Below are positions 7,017-16,236 of a DNA stretch of 64,000 nucleotides, in pieces. Below the pieces are notes generated by a model. It had not been told where the DNA came from, ran no database searches, and saw only the letters and a program-made list of their open reading frames with translations. The first letter of the stretch is position 1, and each line of letters begins with the position of its first letter. The DNA is taken from NCBI RefSeq assembly GCF_001305595.1, contig NZ_CP012401.1, positions 2,057,001 through 2,121,000 on the forward strand, in the 5' to 3' direction. The position numbers and the translations under genes are program-made. The stretch is from Azospirillum thiophilum (GTDB lineage Bacteria; Pseudomonadota; Alphaproteobacteria; Azospirillales; Azospirillaceae).

Positions 7017-8034
7017 CGCTGCCCTGTCGATCACTCCAGCGCGGCCGGCGCCGACGCGGCGCGCTGTGCTTGCCGGGGGTGTAGCGTTTACGGCCGTTCC
7101 CGACGCCAAGATCATGCCGCCGATCGGCATGGTGAAGGGCGCTCCGGTGCGGGATCCCGTGGTCGATCTCTGGTCCCGCTACATGGCGTTGGAAGCCGAC
7201 GTCGAGGCGGCTTGGACCCTTGTTGAGGCAGCAAAAGCGCGGCTGCCCGCATGGGCGCAGGAGGCGGGGTGGCCGGTCTGGACCGATGCCATGATCGCGG
7301 AGCACCGTCTGCCGGAAGCATGGACGCAGCCCGGCTTGGCCGAACTGGTGAGGCTTCACCGGGAGCGGCTGTGGCATTGTCCAATCGGAGACAATGCAGC
7401 CCGCATGCAGTGTGTGGTGGAGCATCGGGCGCGTGCCCGCGCCTGGATTGCCCGCGTGCGTGAACAGCGACAACTCCGAAACGTTGCCGGCATTCCCGAG
7501 CTGGTGGCGCAGGCAGATGCACTGTGGGATCGCCGTAGCGCCATCGAAGCGGAGATCCTGCGCACTCGTCCCCTGACCATGCCCGGTGTGGTGTGCAGCA
7601 AGCTTCTGGTCTGGCGGGACAACCTCGATGGCCTGGACGAGGATGGGGCCGGCTTCACCGACGACATTGTCCTGTCGGTTCTGTCCGACCTTCAAGCCGG
7701 AGTCGCCACTGGTGCATCTTCTCTGCCGCTGAACGCCGCCGGGGACGATGTCCGCTTTCTCGCATGGGAAGCCGAGTTGGCAGAGTTGTTGGGCCGGCGC
7801 TTCGAGGTGGACGAACCGTCAACGCATCACAGACGGGTCGACGCGCTGGAGCGGTTGATCGCCTGGACGCCAGCATCGGGGCATGTGGGCGCCTTGGTAA
7901 AGCTGCGGCGGCTGGTCTGCCCGCAGCTGGGTCTGTTCGCCTGCGGGCACCGGACGGACGGAGACACCGAGGCGATGATCCGCGACGTAATGCGGGTGAT
8001 TGCCGCGCATGTCGCGGATGGCTCCGATGGATGA
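7009..8034 (+). CDS. Hypothetical phage early-region protein
   Basis: The protein has 341 residues from the ATG at 7009, preceded by AGGAGG about 7 bases upstream. Residues 15-30 (PTRRAVLAGGVAFTAV) resemble a Tat or membrane leader, but the rest looks soluble and helical, rich in Trp, Arg and Ala. Repeated W-x-R and R-x2-R-x-R-x-W patterns lie around residues 120-165. I recognise no enzyme motif. It overlaps the genes on both sides (8 bases each), so it belongs to the early operon that ends with the integrase. Its GC-rich composition differs from the AT-rich modules at 2369-4030 and in the integrase gene. Confidence 0.65.
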   Translation: MGDAALSITPARPAPTRRAVLAGGVAFTAVPDAKIMPPIGMVKGAPVRDPVVDLWSRYMALEADVEAAWTLVEAAKARLPAWAQEAGWPVWTDAMIAEHRLPEAWTQPGLAELVRLHRERLWHCPIGDNAARMQCVVEHRARARAWIARVREQRQLRNVAGIPELVAQADALWDRRSAIEAEILRTRPLTMPGVVCSKLLVWRDNLDGLDEDGAGFTDDIVLSVLSDLQAGVATGASSLPLNAAGDDVRFLAWEAELAELLGRRFEVDEPSTHHRRVDALERLIAWTPASGHVGALVKLRRLVCPQLGLFACGHRTDGDTEAMIRDVMRVIAAHVADGSDG

Positions 8035-8227
8035 GCGCCGTTCCGCCCTACTGGAAAAAGCCGTCGGGCTTCTTGCGGCAGTGTTTCGCACCATGGACCC
8101 GAAGGAAAGGGACAGCCTTCTGGAGCTAATGGATCAAGCAGGTAATGCGTCCGGGCCTGACAAGGGGCGCTTAATGAAATTGATCCACGAGCGCCTCAAG
8201 AGCCACAACGATAGTAATTGCTCGTAA
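8027..8227 (+). CDS. Small hypothetical phage protein
   Basis: The protein has 66 residues from the ATG at 8027, overlapping the previous stop (8032-8034) by 8 bases. It is mostly helical and charged (ERRSALLEKAVGLLAAVFRTM, then KERDSLLELM and KGRLMKLIHERLK). No family is recognised. The overlap implies translational coupling to the 341-residue protein. It is the last small gene before the integrase. Confidence 0.55.
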   Translation: MDERRSALLEKAVGLLAAVFRTMDPKERDSLLELMDQAGNASGPDKGRLMKLIHERLKSHNDSNCS

Positions 8228-8313
8228 ACAAATCCTGTCATAGATACAGCGCTATCGCCCACTCTTGTGGGTGGGGCGGTGGCGCTTCTATGCAGAGGCA
8301 TGGAGAAGTTCAC

Positions 8314-9549
8314 ATGGCATCTGTACGGAAACGTGAGTGGCAATACAACGGCGAAGTAAAAACCGCTTGGGTTGTAAACTATACAGATCAGTCTGGGAAG
8401 CGCCGGTTGAAGACCTTCGACCGGAAAAAAGAGGCGGATGCATATCGGCTAAAGGTCGAAACGGAAATAGAAAAAGGTGAGCACACGGCAGATGGATCAT
8501 CCGCAACTGTCGCCCAAGTCTGCGATCAATTCTTAAAAAGCGCAGAGGAACGCTATAAGGCCGGCTCTATTGGGACGTCGACATTTTACAAGTATAGGCT
8601 GGCTGTCGATAGATACATTATTCCCGCAATTGGAAGTCGTAGATTTAACTCTCTGTCATGGTCTGATCTCGAAACTCTTCAAAGGGGGTTTTCTAAAGTT
8701 TCTCCTACGACAGCAAATGGATATCTTACCACCCTGAAAATGATTGAGGATTATGCAATCCGGAGAGGTTACACTAAGAAGAGAATAGTAAGAGATTATC
8801 GGTTGGATTTCGCATCTTCAAAAAAGAAGAAAATTCGGATACCGGCCATCGAAGATATACTTTCTATACTGAAAATTGTTGATGAAAGGCCGAGAAACTA
8901 TGTTATTCGTGGTCATATGCTTCTCAGGTGCTTTGTCCATCTGGCCGCCTTCTGTGGGCTGCGGTATGGTGAGATTGCTGGGCTGACCAAGGATAATATT
9001 GACCTAGACAATAAAATGATAATGGTCCGCCATTCTCTTACAAGCTGGGATGAATTGAAGCAGCCAAAGACGGAGGCAGGCGTTAGGAACGTTCCAATAC
9101 CGGCCCATATCGTCGCTCTATTGAAAGAGTGGATCGAGAAGCACCAATTGATCAATGATAGAGATCTTGTGTTCCGTACGAGCACTGGATACCCTATAAA
9201 TTCTGGAAATTTCCATACGCACTTTTGGCATCCTCTGTTAAAACGGGCAGGACTGTATTCAACCGATGGGGATCAACTCCATTTTCATGCGCTTCGTCAC
9301 TTTACGGTGTCGTTCATGCTCAACCAGGGCATTCCGGTAACGGAAGTGTCTCGACATGTCGGGCACAGTCGTTCGGACATCACCTTGAACACCTACGCTC
9401 ATGCGTTGGCAAATGACGGGCAGAGGCAGGAAGCGATGGATCGCATTGCAGATGTGTTGTTGGATCGAGCGCGCGCCGCTCCCCAACCGACCTCAACGGA
9501 GCGCATCGGCGAACGTAATCGCAAGGATCAGGCGCGACCTGCGGAATAG
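8314..9549 (+). CDS. int: Tyrosine recombinase (phage integrase)
   Basis: The protein has 411 residues from an ATG at 8314, the first with a sensible N-terminus (MASVRKREWQ). It has an N-terminal arm-binding beta region (WVVNYTDQSGKRRLKTF), a core-binding SAM-like domain at about residues 62-160, and a catalytic domain from about 175. The active-site set fits R217 (CGLRYGE), K252 (PKTEAG), H325-x2-R328 (HALRH), H351 (GHS) and nucleophile Y361 (NTYAH). It should catalyse integration into and excision from attB. The gene is more AT-rich than the structural genes that follow. The natural target is probably the tRNA-Pro scar at 31199-31243, but that pairing is inferred. Confidence 0.93.
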   Translation: MASVRKREWQYNGEVKTAWVVNYTDQSGKRRLKTFDRKKEADAYRLKVETEIEKGEHTADGSSATVAQVCDQFLKSAEERYKAGSIGTSTFYKYRLAVDRYIIPAIGSRRFNSLSWSDLETLQRGFSKVSPTTANGYLTTLKMIEDYAIRRGYTKKRIVRDYRLDFASSKKKKIRIPAIEDILSILKIVDERPRNYVIRGHMLLRCFVHLAAFCGLRYGEIAGLTKDNIDLDNKMIMVRHSLTSWDELKQPKTEAGVRNVPIPAHIVALLKEWIEKHQLINDRDLVFRTSTGYPINSGNFHTHFWHPLLKRAGLYSTDGDQLHFHALRHFTVSFMLNQGIPVTEVSRHVGHSRSDITLNTYAHALANDGQRQEAMDRIADVLLDRARAAPQPTSTERIGERNRKDQARPAE

Positions 9550-9601
9550 CACGGATGGTTCCGGCCGCGACAAGAGCGCGACATAGATCATTAAAGCATT
9601 G

Positions 9602-9618
9602 ATATAGAATATCTATAT
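9602..9618. repeat. 17-bp AT-rich palindrome at the integrase/terminase junction
   Basis: ATATAGAATATCTATAT has 7-bp arms around ATA. It lies in the 70-base gap between the integrase stop and the point where terminase homology begins. It may be a promoter element, a recombinase site or the scar of the deletion that fused the modules. Confidence 0.6.
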
Positions 9619-9619
9619 T

Positions 9620-11317
9620 CCAGATGCGGAAGATTTCGGAAGCGGCGAGATCGCGCCGATGCTGCGCGACACCCCGGCGCTGAAGCCGCTGCTGCGGCCG
9701 GTGAGGAAGGGCGAGAAACAGGACAACGCCGCCTTCTACCAGCTGAGCAACGGCGCCAGCGTGCGGGTGGTCGGGGCCGCGTCGGACGACGCCTTCCGCC
9801 GCTACTCGGCCCGCTTCCTGTTCGCCGACGAGATCGACGGCGACGGCTGGACGCCCGGCGCCAGGACCCAGGGCGACAAGCTGAAGCTGTTCTGGACCCG
9901 CGGCGAAACCTTCTGGAACCGCTCGATGGTGCGCGGTTCCACCCCGCTGCTGTACGAGACGAGCCGGGTGTGGCGGCTGTGGCTGGCGTCGGACCAGCGC
10001 CGCTATTTCGTGCCCTGCCCGCAATGCTCGGAGGCCGCCGGCCGGCTCGACGGCTGGCAGCATCTGGATTGGGGCGGGCCGGACGTGCCGCACGGGCTGA
10101 AATGGAGCCTGGACGCCGAGGGCGCCCTGGACAAGGTGTGGTACGTCGGCACCTGCGGCTGTGTCATCGAGGAGCGGCACAAGGCGTGGATGGACGCCAA
10201 CGGCGAGTGGCGGCCGACCGCAAGGGCCAAGGTGCCTGGCCATGTCGGGATGCATCTGTGGACCGGCATGTCGCTCAACCCCAATGCGGCGTGGCCGGTG
10301 ATCGTCCAGGAATGGCTGGAGGCGCAGGCCGACCCGGCGACGCTGGTGCAGCCCTTCGTCAACCTGCGGCTCGGCCGGCCCTACCGGGCGACCTATGGGC
10401 AGGAGATCAAGAGCGCCAGCTTCATCGACCGCATGGAGCCGTACCCGGCAGAGGTGCCGGCGGGTGTCGAGTTCATCACGGTGGGGGTGGACGTCCAGTC
10501 CGGCAAGGTCAACCCGCGGCTTGAGGCATCGGCCTATGGCTGGGGCCGCGGGCTGGAGGTCTGGCTGATCGGGCATTTCATCCTGCCGGGCGATCCGGCC
10601 AAGGCCGAGGTGTGGGCGGCGCTGGACGAGGGGGTGCTGCTGCGGCGCTACCGCAAGCCGGACGGCAGCACGCTGGACGTGCGGGCGACCTGCATCGATT
10701 CGGGCGGCCACCACACCCAGGAGGTCTATGCCTTCGCCAACAAGCGCCGGGCGCGGCGGGTGTGGGCGATCAAGGGCCGCTCGGAAAGCCGGGGGCAGCG
10801 GGGCCGGGTGTGGCCGCGCAAGCCGTCGAGCAAGCTCGGCCATGTCTGGTACATGATCGGCGGCAACGCGGCGCGCGACTGGGCCTATGGCTCGCTGCCG
10901 GTGGACAGGCCGGGGCCGCGGCGGGTGCATTTCCCGCAAGCCGCCATCGACGGCGCCCGCGAGCTGGACGAGGAGTTCTTCGCCCAGCTGACCCGCGAGC
11001 GGCTGATCGTGCCGCGCGGCCAGCAATACACGGTGTGGCAGAAGCCGGCCGAGGCCCATGAGGCCGGGGTGTGCTTCGTCTACGCCTACGCCGCGGTGTG
11101 CGGCCTTCAGGCGCTGTCCGGCAAATACGTCAAGCTGGGCGAGGCCGATGCGGTGCCGGTGCCAGTGACCGACTCGGATGACACTGGCGCGGACTCGACA
11201 CCCGCCGACGCCATCGCCGCGGCGGTCGCCCGGGCGCGCAGGCTGAGCCAGCCGGCCGCGGCAGTCCAACCGGCGGCGCCGGCGGCCTCGACCGACAAGG
11301 GGGAACTGTACCTATGA
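9620..11317 (+). pseudogene. terL: Phage terminase large subunit, N-terminally truncated (GpA/TerL, lambda type)
   Basis: Homology starts at about 9620 with P-D-A-E-D-F in an open frame; the first in-frame ATG is at 9659, giving 552 residues. Visible family features are APMLRDTPAL, a Walker B-like FLFADEID (D57-E58 from that ATG), a zinc-type CPQC and CGC pair, and a nuclease domain with ITVGVDVQSGK and TCIDSGGHHTQEVY. Family members are about 100 residues longer and carry the Walker A ATP-binding loop in that missing part. The truncation coincides with the junction to the integrase module, so the packaging motor is probably inactive. The 3' end overlaps gpW by 4 bases. Confidence 0.88.
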
Positions 11318-11547
11318 CCGACGTCACCAGTCTGGAGGCGTGGCTCGCCGACGCGCGGGCCGCCCACCATGCCCTGCAGCTCGGCCGGCAGACGGTCAGC
11401 GTCCGCTTCGGCGACCGCGTGGTCGAGTACGCCCCGGCCAACGCCCAGGCGCTCGCCGGCTACATCGCCTCGCTGGAGCGCCGGATCGCCGCGGCCCGGG
11501 GCCGGCGCGGGCCGGCGGTGTCGCCCTATGTCCGGACCATCGGCTGA
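11314..11547 (+). CDS. Head-tail joining protein gpW-like
   Basis: The protein has 77 residues. Size, position between terminase and portal, and the pattern of an N-terminal helix, a short beta hairpin (QTVSVRFGDRVVEYAPAN) and a C-terminal helix (LAGYIASLERRIAAARG) match the lambda gpW family. Such proteins plug the portal and connect head to tail. Its ATG overlaps the terminase stop and its TGA overlaps the portal ATG. Confidence 0.85.
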   Translation: MTDVTSLEAWLADARAAHHALQLGRQTVSVRFGDRVVEYAPANAQALAGYIASLERRIAAARGRRGPAVSPYVRTIG

Positions 11548-13142
11548 TGGCGCCCGCTCCGGTCATCCTCGACCAGCACGGCCGGCCGATCCCGCAATCC
11601 GACATCCGCCGCGCCCGGGCGCAGGCGGCGATGGGCGCCTTTCTCGCCGGATCGGGCAGCGCGCCCGAGCTGCGCGACTGGACGCCGGCGGCGGGCTCGG
11701 CCGATGCCGACCTCGATGGCGACCGCCAGACCATCGCCGCCCGCGCCCGCGACCTGGAACGCAACGACGCGCTCGTCTCCGGCGCGGTGCAGTCGCTGAA
11801 GGACAGCGCCATCGGCTTCGGGCTGGATTTCCAGTCGATGCCGGATTACCGGGCGCTCGGCATCGACCGCGACCGGGCGCAGGACGCCGCCCGGCGGATC
11901 GAAGCGATCTGGCATGAATGGAGCGAGGACCGCGACGCCTGCGACGTCACCGGCCAGCTGCCCTTCGGCGCCATGCTGCGCCAGTCGGTGCAGTCCGACC
12001 TGGTCAACGGGGAAAGCCTCCAGCTCGCCCTGTGGCTGCCCGAGCGGCAGCGCCGGCTGGGCAGCCGCTTCGCCACCGTCATGCAGACGGTGGAGGCCGA
12101 CCGGCTGTCCAACCCGCAGGACCGCATCGGCGACCCGCGCCTGCGCGACGGCGTCGAGCTGGCCGGCTACGGCGCCCCGGTCGCCTACCATATCCGGTCC
12201 AGCCATCCGGGCGACCTGTTCATGCCGTGGGCGATGGCCGCAGCCGAGTGGCAGCGGGTGGCGCTGCGCGGACCGGGCGGGCGGCGGGTGGTGATCCATT
12301 CCTTCGATCAGAAGCGCCCAGGCCAGCACCGCGGCGTCTCGGTCTTTGCACCCGTGATGACCGAGCTGAAGCAGCGCGCCCGGTTCCAGCGCGCCGAGCT
12401 GCAGGCGGCGGTGGTCAATGCGGTGATCGCCGCGGTGCTGGAAAGCCCGGCCGACGGCCAGACGCTGGTCGACCTGTTCGGCGACGCCAACGCCTACATG
12501 GACATGCGCAACGCCCAGCCGGCGGTCCAGCTTGGCATCGGCCCGGGCGGCGCCATCCCGCGGCTGCTGCCGGGCGAGACGCTGAAGGGCTACTCGTCCA
12601 ACCGGCCGAGCGCCGGCATGGACGGGTTCGTCACCACGGTCAGCCGGCTGATCGCCACCGGCATCGGCATGACCTACGAGACCTTCATGCGCGATTTCAG
12701 CAAGACCAACTACTCCAGCGCCCGCGCGTCGCTGCTGGAGGGCTGGCGCTTCGTGCTGTTCCTGCGCATGCACAAGACGCTGACCTGGTGCCGGCCGACG
12801 CTCGACCTGGTGCTGGAGGAGGCGGTGTGGCGCGGCTACCTCGACCTGCCGGGCTTCGCCGAAAGCCGGGCGCGGCGGCAGGCCTGGCTGCGCGGGGTGT
12901 GGCGCGGGCCGGCGCGCGGCTGGGTCGACCCGGTGAAGGAAATCACCGCCGCGGCGATGCGGGTCCGGCTCGGCATCTCGACCCTGCGCGACGAGGCGCT
13001 GGACCAGGGCCGCGACCTCGACGACCTGCTGGACCAGATCGCGCTGGAGCAGGAGGCGCTGAAGGCGCGCGGGCTGACCCTGCCCGAGGTGAATTTCATG
13101 CCCACAGCTGACCAGCCCGAGCCGGCAGCCGCCGGCGCCTGA
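11547..13142 (+). CDS. Phage portal protein (lambda gpB family)
   Basis: The protein has 531 residues, close to the lambda portal family. Typical blocks are RARDLERNDALVSGAVQSLKD near 60-85, MLRQSVQSDLVNGES, VEADRLSNPQDR, VIHSFDQKRPGQHRGVSVFAPVM, the central wing/stem region, and NYSSARASLLEGWRF near 395. It forms the dodecameric ring at the capsid vertex through which DNA is packaged. A stop 15 bases before the protease ATG and the shared reading direction place it in one late operon. Confidence 0.93.
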   Translation: MAPAPVILDQHGRPIPQSDIRRARAQAAMGAFLAGSGSAPELRDWTPAAGSADADLDGDRQTIAARARDLERNDALVSGAVQSLKDSAIGFGLDFQSMPDYRALGIDRDRAQDAARRIEAIWHEWSEDRDACDVTGQLPFGAMLRQSVQSDLVNGESLQLALWLPERQRRLGSRFATVMQTVEADRLSNPQDRIGDPRLRDGVELAGYGAPVAYHIRSSHPGDLFMPWAMAAAEWQRVALRGPGGRRVVIHSFDQKRPGQHRGVSVFAPVMTELKQRARFQRAELQAAVVNAVIAAVLESPADGQTLVDLFGDANAYMDMRNAQPAVQLGIGPGGAIPRLLPGETLKGYSSNRPSAGMDGFVTTVSRLIATGIGMTYETFMRDFSKTNYSSARASLLEGWRFVLFLRMHKTLTWCRPTLDLVLEEAVWRGYLDLPGFAESRARRQAWLRGVWRGPARGWVDPVKEITAAAMRVRLGISTLRDEALDQGRDLDDLLDQIALEQEALKARGLTLPEVNFMPTADQPEPAAAGA

Positions 13143-13157
13143 CGGAGTCCCCCCGAG

Positions 13158-13991
13158 ATGCTGAAGACGACGCAGCCCTTGCTGGTGGCCCCGGCATGGG
13201 CGGAGACCGCGGCCGCGCGCCTGGTGCAGCTGGGCCGCGCCGAGCTTCCGGCCGGCTGCTTCCGGCTGGGCGAAGTCAACGGCACGCGTCGCCCCTACGA
13301 GGTGGATCAGGGCGTGGCGCTGGTGTCGGTGGCCGGGCTGCTGGTGCCCAAGCTCGGCTACATCGGCGCCGGCTGGGCCACCGGCTATGACGGGTTGCGG
13401 GTTCAGCTCGCCCATGCCTTCGCCGATCCGGACGTGCGGGCGATCTGCCTCGACATCGACAGCGGCGGCGGCATCGCCCAGGGCTGTTTCGACCTGGTGG
13501 ACTGGATCGTCGCCGCCAAGAGGGCGGCGGGCAAGCCGGTGGCGGCGATCTGCAGCGAGGAGGCCTATTCCGCCGCCTATGCGCTCGCCTGCGCCGCCGA
13601 CAGCATCGCGGTGCCGCGCACCGGCGGGGTGGGGTCGATCGGCGTCTGGTTGATGCACTGGGACCAGTCCCGGATGCTGGAGGGGGCCGGGATGGTGCCG
13701 ACCATCGTCCAGTCCGGCGCTCACAAGACCGACGGCCACCCCTATGCCGCGCTGCCCGAGGCGGTGCGCGCCGACTGGCAGGGGCAGGTCGACGCGCTGC
13801 GCCGGCTCTTCGCCGAGACCGTCGCCCGCGCCCGCGGGCTGGATTTCGCGGCGGTCCTCGCCACCGAGGCCCGCTGTTTCGAGGGGCCGCTCGGCACCGC
13901 CGAGGCCGTGCGCCTCGGGCTGGCCGATGCGGTCCTGCCACCCGACCGGGCCTTTTCGGCCCTGCTGGACCATGTGAGGGACAATCCGTGA
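13158..13991 (+). CDS. Capsid maturation protease, S49 family (lambda gpC-like)
   Basis: The protein has 277 residues. It has the SppA/S49 serine-lysine dyad: S138 in EEAYSAAYALA and K190 in SGAHKTDGHP. LDIDSGGG at about 98-105 and GGVGSIGVW at about 156-164 are the expected substrate-binding strands. In lambda-type phages it processes the scaffold and portal inside the prohead. In lambda the protease and scaffold are nested in one gene. Here the assembly protein is a separate gene overlapping its stop by 4 bases (ATGA-type coupling at 13988). Confidence 0.92.
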   Translation: MLKTTQPLLVAPAWAETAAARLVQLGRAELPAGCFRLGEVNGTRRPYEVDQGVALVSVAGLLVPKLGYIGAGWATGYDGLRVQLAHAFADPDVRAICLDIDSGGGIAQGCFDLVDWIVAAKRAAGKPVAAICSEEAYSAAYALACAADSIAVPRTGGVGSIGVWLMHWDQSRMLEGAGMVPTIVQSGAHKTDGHPYAALPEAVRADWQGQVDALRRLFAETVARARGLDFAAVLATEARCFEGPLGTAEAVRLGLADAVLPPDRAFSALLDHVRDNP

Positions 13992-14503
13992 AGAGCTTCA
14001 GCTTCGCCCACCTCAACCCCTTCGGCCGCTCGAAAGCCGCGGACGGGGACGCGCAGGACACCACCACCACCAAGGCCGGCGCCGGCGGCGATGCCGACCA
14101 GGAAGACGGCAAGGAAACGCCGGCGGATGGCGACGAGCCGAAAGCCGATGCCCCGCAGGCCGCCGCCCCCGGCGAGCGCGAGCGCTGCGCCGCCATCTTC
14201 GCCGCGCCGGCGGCCGCCGGCCGGGTCCAGCTCGCCGCCCATCTGGCCTTCAACACCGACCTGTCGGTCGAGCTGGCCTGCGCCGCGCTGGAGGCCGCAC
14301 CGATCGGCGCCGCCGCACCCGCCGCCACCCCGGCGCCCGCCGGCAACCCGCTGGCGCTCGCCGCCATGGACGCCCACCCGATCCCGGCCGTCGGGCCGGC
14401 CACCGACACCGGCTCCCTGAGCGACGACGACAAGGCCGCCGCCGCGGTGCTGGCCAGCATGGCCGCCGTCGGCCTCATTCCCAAGAAGGACGGCACCCGA
14501 TGA
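13988..14503 (+). CDS. Head assembly/scaffold-like protein
   Basis: The protein has 171 residues. It starts with an AHLNPF motif near residues 7-12, followed by an acidic, Thr/Asp-rich disordered stretch at about 18-60, then an Ala-rich helical domain with CAAIFAAP, NPLALAAMDAHPIP and AAAAVLASM. Its place between the protease and the decoration protein, and its charged helical make-up, fit a scaffold or protease-coupled assembly factor. It is related to the protein at 375-896. It is translationally coupled on both sides (4-base overlaps). Confidence 0.65.
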   Translation: MKSFSFAHLNPFGRSKAADGDAQDTTTTKAGAGGDADQEDGKETPADGDEPKADAPQAAAPGERERCAAIFAAPAAAGRVQLAAHLAFNTDLSVELACAALEAAPIGAAAPAATPAPAGNPLALAAMDAHPIPAVGPATDTGSLSDDDKAAAAVLASMAAVGLIPKKDGTR

Positions 14504-14859
14504 TCCCCGCCAGCTTCTCTTCCCAGGTCAACCCGCCGCTGCCGTCGCTGATCGCCGGCGACTTCCCCCGCGTCACCCGGCTGGTGACCATCGCCGGCGG
14601 GTCCGGCCTGCTGCCGGCCGGCGCGGTGCTCGGCCGCATCACCGCCAGCAAGAAACTCACCCTGTCGGCGTCCGCTGCCGGCGACGGCTCCGAAGCGGTG
14701 CGCGCCATCCTCGCCGAGCCGGTCGACGCCACCGACGCCGACGTCCAGGCCATCGTCTACCTGACCGGCGAGTTCAACCCGGACCAGCTGACCTTCGGCG
14801 CCGGCCACTCCGCCGTGTCGGCGGCCGACGCGCTGCGCGCCCTGTCGATCTTCCTCTGA
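14500..14859 (+). CDS. Head decoration protein (lambda gpD family)
   Basis: The protein has 119 residues with the gpD-type beta pattern: residues 20-30 (GDFPRVTRLVTIAGG), LPAGAVLGRIT, KLTLSASAAGDGSE, ILAEPVDAT and VYLTGEFN. It decorates and stabilises the expanded capsid lattice. The order protease - assembly protein - D - E matches lambda. Start and stop are tightly packed between neighbours. Confidence 0.88.
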   Translation: MIPASFSSQVNPPLPSLIAGDFPRVTRLVTIAGGSGLLPAGAVLGRITASKKLTLSASAAGDGSEAVRAILAEPVDATDADVQAIVYLTGEFNPDQLTFGAGHSAVSAADALRALSIFL

Positions 14860-14871
14860 GGACACCCGCCC

Positions 14872-15897
14872 ATGGACATCTACTCCACCCTCGCCATGCT
14901 GGGGGTGCTGCGGTCGCTGCGCGCCAAGGCCCCCCGCTTCCTGCTGGACATGTTCTTCCCGCTGGCCAGCTTCAGCGACACCGGGAAGATCCTGTTCGAC
15001 GTCGAGGTCGACGACGTCGAGGTCGCCCCCTTCGTCTCGCCGCTGTCGGCCGGCCGCGTCGGGTCGGACAGCGGCTATGAGACCCGGATGTTCGCCCCGG
15101 CCTATGTGAAGCCGCTGCACGACATCAAGCCGGACGAGCCGCTGCGCCGTCTCGCCGGCGAGCCGCTGGGCGGCGCCCTGTCGGCCGGGGCGCGGGAACA
15201 GGCGATCCTGGGGGCCAAGCTGCAGCGCCAGCTGACCCAGATCCTGCGCCGCAAGGAGGTGATGGCGGCCGAAGTGCTGCGCACCGGCAAATGCGTGGTC
15301 AAGGGGCCGGACTATCCGGAGGTGCTGGTCGATTTCCAGCGCGCCGGCGAGCTGTCGCTGCTGCTGTCCGCCGCCGCCCGCTGGGGCGAGGCCGGGGTGT
15401 CGCCCTTCGCCGACCTGTCGGAATGGATCGACCTGGTCGGGCGCAAGTCCGGCGCCGCGGTCAATGTCGTGGTGATGGACGCCAAGGCCTGGGCGCTGTT
15501 CGAGGCCGATCCCAAGCTGGAAAAGGTGCTGGACCGGACCCTGGGACAGGCGGCCATCGTGCAGATGGGCTTCCAGCCCGGCGTTCCCGGAACGCCGGTG
15601 TTCAAGGGCCGGATCGGGATGGTCGAGCTGTACACCTACAACGACACCTACACCGATGGCGGGACGACCCGGGCGCTGCTGCCCGATCACACCGTGCTGC
15701 TGGGCGCCACCGGGGCGATGGAGGGCACCCAGGCCCATGGCGCCATCCTCGACCCGCGCGCCGGCTACCAGGCGCTCGAGGTGTTCCCCAAGAGCTGGAT
15801 CGAGGAGAACCCGGGCCGGCGCCTGCTGCTGAGCCAGTCGGCGCCGCTGGTCTACCCACGGCGTCCCAACGCCTGCATGGCCGTGACGGTGAGGTGA
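14872..15897 (+). CDS. Major capsid protein (lambda gpE family)
   Basis: The protein has 341 residues, the usual length of the gpE family. Recognisable blocks are FLLDMFFPLASFSDTGKILFD near 22-42, EVAPFVSPLSAGRV, ETRMFAPAYVKPLHDIKPDEPL, LRRKEVMAAEVLRTGKCVV and the C-terminal YPRRPNACMAVTVR. It builds the HK97-fold shell. A GAGG site precedes the ATG. Confidence 0.92.
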   Translation: MDIYSTLAMLGVLRSLRAKAPRFLLDMFFPLASFSDTGKILFDVEVDDVEVAPFVSPLSAGRVGSDSGYETRMFAPAYVKPLHDIKPDEPLRRLAGEPLGGALSAGAREQAILGAKLQRQLTQILRRKEVMAAEVLRTGKCVVKGPDYPEVLVDFQRAGELSLLLSAAARWGEAGVSPFADLSEWIDLVGRKSGAAVNVVVMDAKAWALFEADPKLEKVLDRTLGQAAIVQMGFQPGVPGTPVFKGRIGMVELYTYNDTYTDGGTTRALLPDHTVLLGATGAMEGTQAHGAILDPRAGYQALEVFPKSWIEENPGRRLLLSQSAPLVYPRRPNACMAVTVR

Positions 15898-15900
15898 GCC

Positions 15901-16230
15901 ATGGCCAGGCTGCGCCTGCTGGCCACCGTGAAGGTGGACAGGGAGACCTCGCTGCGGCCCGGGGCCGTCATCGAGGTCAAGGATCCGGACGATGCCGACG
16001 CCGCCTCGCTGGTCGCCCGCGGCTTCGCCCGCTGGCTGAAGGCCGGCGACGAGGCCGGGGAGGAGGGCCTGCCGCCCGACCGCATCATCGCGGCGATCGG
16101 CCGGCTCGACCCGGCCAATCCAAGGCACTTCAAGGCCGGCAAGCCGGAGCTGAAGGCGCTGGGCGAGCTGCTGGGGGTGGATGTCACCGCCGACCAGCGT
16201 GACCGGGCCTGGGCGGCCCTGCAGGGCTGA
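15901..16230 (+). CDS. Small head/packaging-associated protein with HeH/LEM-like tail
   Basis: The protein has 109 residues. The N-terminal half is a small beta domain (LRLLATVKVDRETSLRPGAV). The C-terminal half (FKAGKPELKALGELLGVDVTADQRDRAW) resembles the helix-extended-helix motif seen in phage head proteins next to the capsid gene. The exact role is unknown; DNA packaging or head completion is plausible. It starts 3 bases after the capsid stop. Confidence 0.6.
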   Translation: MARLRLLATVKVDRETSLRPGAVIEVKDPDDADAASLVARGFARWLKAGDEAGEEGLPPDRIIAAIGRLDPANPRHFKAGKPELKALGELLGVDVTADQRDRAWAALQG

Positions 16231-16236
16231 CCGGCC

